From positions 1 to 17,290 of the forward strand of contig SHVP01000053.1 of the NCBI GenBank assembly GCA_009694165.1: DNA of 17,290 nucleotides. Direction: 5' to 3'. This document shows, piece after piece, positions 15,276 to 17,290 of the stretch (positions are counted from its first letter, which is position 1; each line of letters begins with the position of its first letter). The notes below the pieces were generated by a model that had not been told where the DNA came from, searched no databases, and saw nothing but the letters and a program-made list of their open reading frames with translations. This stretch comes from Alphaproteobacteria bacterium (GTDB lineage: Bacteria > Pseudomonadota > Alphaproteobacteria > SHVP01). The translations under genes and the position numbers were made by a program.

Positions 15276-15757
15276 GCGTTCACTCCTTTGCGCATCTCCG
15301 CCGCCGCGTCCAATACGGCGCGGATGACTTTGTCGTAGCCGGTGCAGCGGCACAGATTGCCGGCCAGCCAATAACGGGTCTCGGTCTCGGTCGGGTTCAG
15401 ATTACGGTCCAACAGCGCCTTCGCCGCCACCAGCAGTCCAGGCGTACAGAAGCCGCATTGCAGGGCCGCATGTTCGAGAAACTTCTGCTGCAACGGATGC
15501 AGCGCGCTTCCTTTGGCCATCCCTTCGATGGTTTCGATGGTGCGACCCTGGGCCTCGCCGGCCAGCATGAGGCAAGCGCAGACCAGGCGACCATCGACGA
15601 TGATGCTGCAGGCCCCGCAATCACCGGAGCCACAGCCTTCCTTGCTGCCGGTCAGGCCGAGTACGTCGCGCAGCACGTCGAGCACGGTGTGCTGCGGCTC
15701 GCAAAGAAACTCGGCAGGTTCGCCGTTGATCGTTGCCGCTATGTGTTGCTTACTCAC
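15272..15757 (-). CDS. Xanthine dehydrogenase family, 2Fe-2S (small) subunit
   Basis: A 161-residue subunit with two 2Fe-2S clusters. The plant-ferredoxin-type N-terminal cluster is bound by C42, C47, C50 and C62 (GCGSGDCGAC, then C62). The second cluster lies in the four-helix domain: C101-x2-C104 (QCGFCTPG) and C136-x-C138 (NLCRCTGY). All eight ligands are present. It carries electrons from the molybdenum centre to FAD. The start is GTG at 15757, overlapping the stop of the FAD subunit as GTGA; the stop overlaps the large-subunit ATG. FAD / 2Fe-2S / Mo gene order is one of the common arrangements for this family. Confidence 0.95.
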   Translation of the reverse strand: MSKQHIAATINGEPAEFLCEPQHTVLDVLRDVLGLTGSKEGCGSGDCGACSIIVDGRLVCACLMLAGEAQGRTIETIEGMAKGSALHPLQQKFLEHAALQCGFCTPGLLVAAKALLDRNLNPTETETRYWLAGNLCRCTGYDKVIRAVLDAAAEMRKGVNA

Positions 15758-16626
15758 CGGCGTTCTCCCGCACGTTCAAAGGCAATGGCGGCGGCGCGGC
15801 GCGCGAGCACGCCTGCCACCTTGGTGCGGAATTCAATCGTTCCGCGTTTGTCGTCGATCGGTCGGCAGGCCCGCCGCGCCGCGGCGTCGATCTTGGCGAG
15901 CGTCGGCTCGTCGAGCGTGTGGCCGACCAACGCCTTGGCCACCTCTTCGACCACCACCGCCGTCGGCGCGACGGCGCCGAGAACCACGCGCGCCTCACTG
16001 CAGACGCCCTTTGCATCGAGCGTAACGCTGACGGCCGCACCGACCACTGCAATGTCCATCTCGGTGCGGGGGATGAAGCGGAGATAGGCATCAGCCGTGC
16101 GGGCCGGACGCTTCGGTAGGTGAAACTCGACCACGAACTCGTCGGCCGCCAACGAGGTCCGCCCCGGTCCGGTCACGATGCTCTCGACCGGCACCTCGCG
16201 CCGCCCCTTGCCGCCGGCGACGACGCAGGTCGCCCGGGCGGCGATCAACGCAGGCACGCTGTCGGCAGCCGGCGAGGCATTGCAGAGATTGCCGCCGAGC
16301 GACGCGCGCCCCTGAACCTGGGACGAGCCGATCAGGTTGGTGGCTTCGACGATCCCCGGCCACGCCTTGCCGAGCGCGGCATGCTCACCGATCTCGGCGC
16401 CGCAGGTCGCCGCACCGATGATGAATCCGCCCTTATCTTCGCGAATACCGATCAGGCCTTGGATGCGCTTGGCATCGACGACGAGCTCGGCCGTCGTCCG
16501 GCCGAGCCGCAATTGAACGATGAGATCGGTGCCACCCGCCAATACCTTGGCCTTGCCACCGGCGCCGGCGAGCAGTCGAACCGCCTCCTCCACCGTCGAC
16601 GGCGCTGCATAATTGAACCCCGCCAT
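15754..16626 (-). CDS. Xanthine dehydrogenase family, FAD-binding (medium) subunit
   Basis: A 290-residue FAD subunit of the molybdenum hydroxylase. The two FAD-binding loops are KVLAGGTDL (27-35) and the stretch GSSQVQGRASLGGNLCNASP (100-119); the C-terminal CO-dehydrogenase flavoprotein domain follows from about residue 190. It passes electrons from the iron-sulfur subunit to NAD or a quinone-linked acceptor, which cannot be decided here. The ATG at 16626 is preceded by GGGGGGAG, a strong ribosome-binding site; a start ten codons earlier is open but lacks this. It is the first gene of the minus-strand run, so the operon promoter should lie in the 299 bp upstream. Confidence 0.93.
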   Translation of the reverse strand: MAGFNYAAPSTVEEAVRLLAGAGGKAKVLAGGTDLIVQLRLGRTTAELVVDAKRIQGLIGIREDKGGFIIGAATCGAEIGEHAALGKAWPGIVEATNLIGSSQVQGRASLGGNLCNASPAADSVPALIAARATCVVAGGKGRREVPVESIVTGPGRTSLAADEFVVEFHLPKRPARTADAYLRFIPRTEMDIAVVGAAVSVTLDAKGVCSEARVVLGAVAPTAVVVEEVAKALVGHTLDEPTLAKIDAAARRACRPIDDKRGTIEFRTKVAGVLARRAAAIAFERAGERR

Positions 16627-16925
16627 ACTCCCCCCAAGAAACGACAAACACGGCAAAAGCGCCTTCTACGGGCGACGGGCCCGGGCGCCTGTTGGCAGTG
16701 TACGGGCGAAGGTGTCCCGGGTGAAGGGTTAGCCGCAAGGCCAGCCGTCATCAGGGTATTGCCGGACCGAAAAAATCGCCACGGCCGCCCCGAAACCGGC
16801 CGTCCGGCAATCGTGGGCGCGCCAAGACGGCCGCCATTCGTCGCCAAGGAGCGGCCGTCGGCGTCGGCGAATACGCTCGGCCATCCCCGTGCGCCGGACC
16901 CCGGATCGGCTTTCGCGGCGGCGGA
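16627..16925. other. Intergenic region upstream of the molybdenum hydroxylase genes
   Basis: These 299 bp lie between the right-edge methyltransferase stop and the FAD-subunit start, both on the minus strand. I found no recognisable gene and no convincing -10/-35 pair, although the operon promoter is expected here. A hairpin-forming segment at 16758-16811 is listed separately. I do not recognise a molybdenum-cofactor riboswitch, but a covariance search would be needed to exclude one. Confidence 0.5.
16758..16811 (-). terminator. Inverted repeat with T-run, possible terminator
   Basis: On the minus strand the 7 bp arms ACGGCCG and CGGCCGT (16803-16797 and 16787-16781) form a hairpin followed, five bases on, by six T (16775-16770). 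A wider 10 bp perfect repeat encloses it: ATTGCCGGAC at 16758-16767 and GTCCGGCAAT at 16802-16811. The two foldings are mutually exclusive. It lies about 115 bp after the right-edge methyltransferase stop and would terminate it before the molybdenum operon. Confidence 0.4.
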
Positions 16926-17290
16926 CTATTCACGAATGGCGCCGAAATTCAGGAAATCGCCGTTCACGTTACCATCGTTCGAGTGATGCGGGCCGGCGAT
17001 GACCGGCGCCATGCCCGGATGCTTCGGCCGGTCCGCAAAGATGTTCGCCCGCTTGAAGCCTGCCTGCACCGCGGTCGCCGCCAGGTCCATGTCATGCAGC
17101 GTGCCCATGAACGGTTCATGGTTGTAGTGGGTGTCCCAGTCGGGCTCGAACTGGTCCCACGATGACAAATCGCTGTAGGGCAGACTGTCGACGTGCACCA
17201 TGATGCCGCCCGGCCGCAACAGCCGGTGGCACTCGCGGACGATGTTGTGCACGGCGCGATAAGACGTCTCATGAAGCAACAGAAAGGACA
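16926..17290 (-). CDS. Class I SAM-dependent methyltransferase, C-terminal part (cut by right edge)
   Basis: The last 120 or so residues of a methyltransferase; the N-terminus and SAM-binding motif I lie beyond the window. Visible landmarks are LLHETS, NIVRECHRLLRPGGIMVHVD, EPDWDTHYNHEPF, AGFKRANIF, and the C-terminus NFGAIRE before the stop at 16926. These match, in order, the C-terminal third of the plus-strand methyltransferase at 2179, including the segment after that gene's TGA. The two are therefore members of one family, moderately diverged, in inverted orientation about 13.6 kb apart. Substrate and pathway are unknown. There are no internal breaks in the visible part. Confidence 0.78.
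   Translation of the reverse strand, partial: SFLLLHETSYRAVHNIVRECHRLLRPGGIMVHVDSLPYSDLSSWDQFEPDWDTHYNHEPFMGTLHDMDLAATAVQAGFKRANIFADRPKHPGMAPVIAGPHHSNDGNVNGDFLNFGAIRE

Noticed and set aside
16627..16925. Molybdenum-cofactor riboswitch upstream of the molybdoenzyme genes
   Set aside because: I could not match the expected multi-helix pattern; the visible hairpin is better explained as a terminator. A covariance-model search would decide.
1..17290. Mobile element, integration site, CRISPR array, tRNA or phage/defence genes
   Set aside because: No transposase or integrase motifs, no terminal repeats with target duplications, no regularly spaced repeats and no cloverleaf-forming segment were found by reading both strands.

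Overview
The window is a GC-rich, densely packed piece of bacterial chromosome. Gene content (a CO/xanthine-dehydrogenase-type molybdenum hydroxylase, malonyl-CoA decarboxylase, NnrS, an ArsR-SRPBCC pair) and codon use suggest an alphaproteobacterium of the Rhodospirillales/Hyphomicrobiales sort. That placement is inference; there is no rRNA or other taxonomic marker. I see no tRNA, rRNA, transposase, integrase or CRISPR array.

Left part (1-3472). On the minus strand lie the start of an SMP-30/gluconolactonase-like gene, cut by the left edge, and a translationally coupled pair: a NodB-type polysaccharide deacetylase followed by a formyltransferase-fold enzyme. Divergent from them, on the plus strand, is a SAM-dependent methyltransferase whose frame is closed by a TGA but continues for 31 more codons. 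That continuation resembles the C-terminus of a second methyltransferase of the same family at the right edge (16926 to the end, minus strand).

Middle part (3473-8626). A minus-strand pair holds a DsbA/HCCA-isomerase-like protein and an NnrS-type membrane protein; nnrS is broken by two one-base deletions, both in homopolymers. On the plus strand follow an RsmC-like rRNA methyltransferase and an Asp/Glu racemase/maleate isomerase-type enzyme. Next comes a small regulatory module: an ArsR repressor and an SRPBCC (AHSA1) protein on the minus strand, and a second SRPBCC protein on the plus strand. Divergent promoters of good spacing share one palindrome. The ArsR frame contains a TAG at a position where relatives usually have Trp, and continues past it to an ATGA overlap with the next gene.

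Right part (8627-16626). Eight consecutive minus-strand genes read, in transcription order: FAD subunit, 2Fe-2S subunit and molybdopterin subunit of a xanthine-dehydrogenase-family enzyme, a MoaD/ThiS-like protein ending in Gly-Gly, malonyl-CoA decarboxylase, and the molybdate ABC transporter ModA-ModB-ModC. Gaps are at most 81 bp and several genes overlap by 4 bp, so one transcription unit is plausible. It would combine a molybdoenzyme with its metal supply and a possible dedicated sulfur carrier.

The most notable points are this molybdenum-hydroxylase/MoaD/malonyl-CoA decarboxylase/modABC run, the deacetylase-formyltransferase pair, and four single-base lesions in three otherwise well-formed genes. 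The lesions mean either real gene decay or sequence error. No clearly unprecedented system is proven by the sequence alone.
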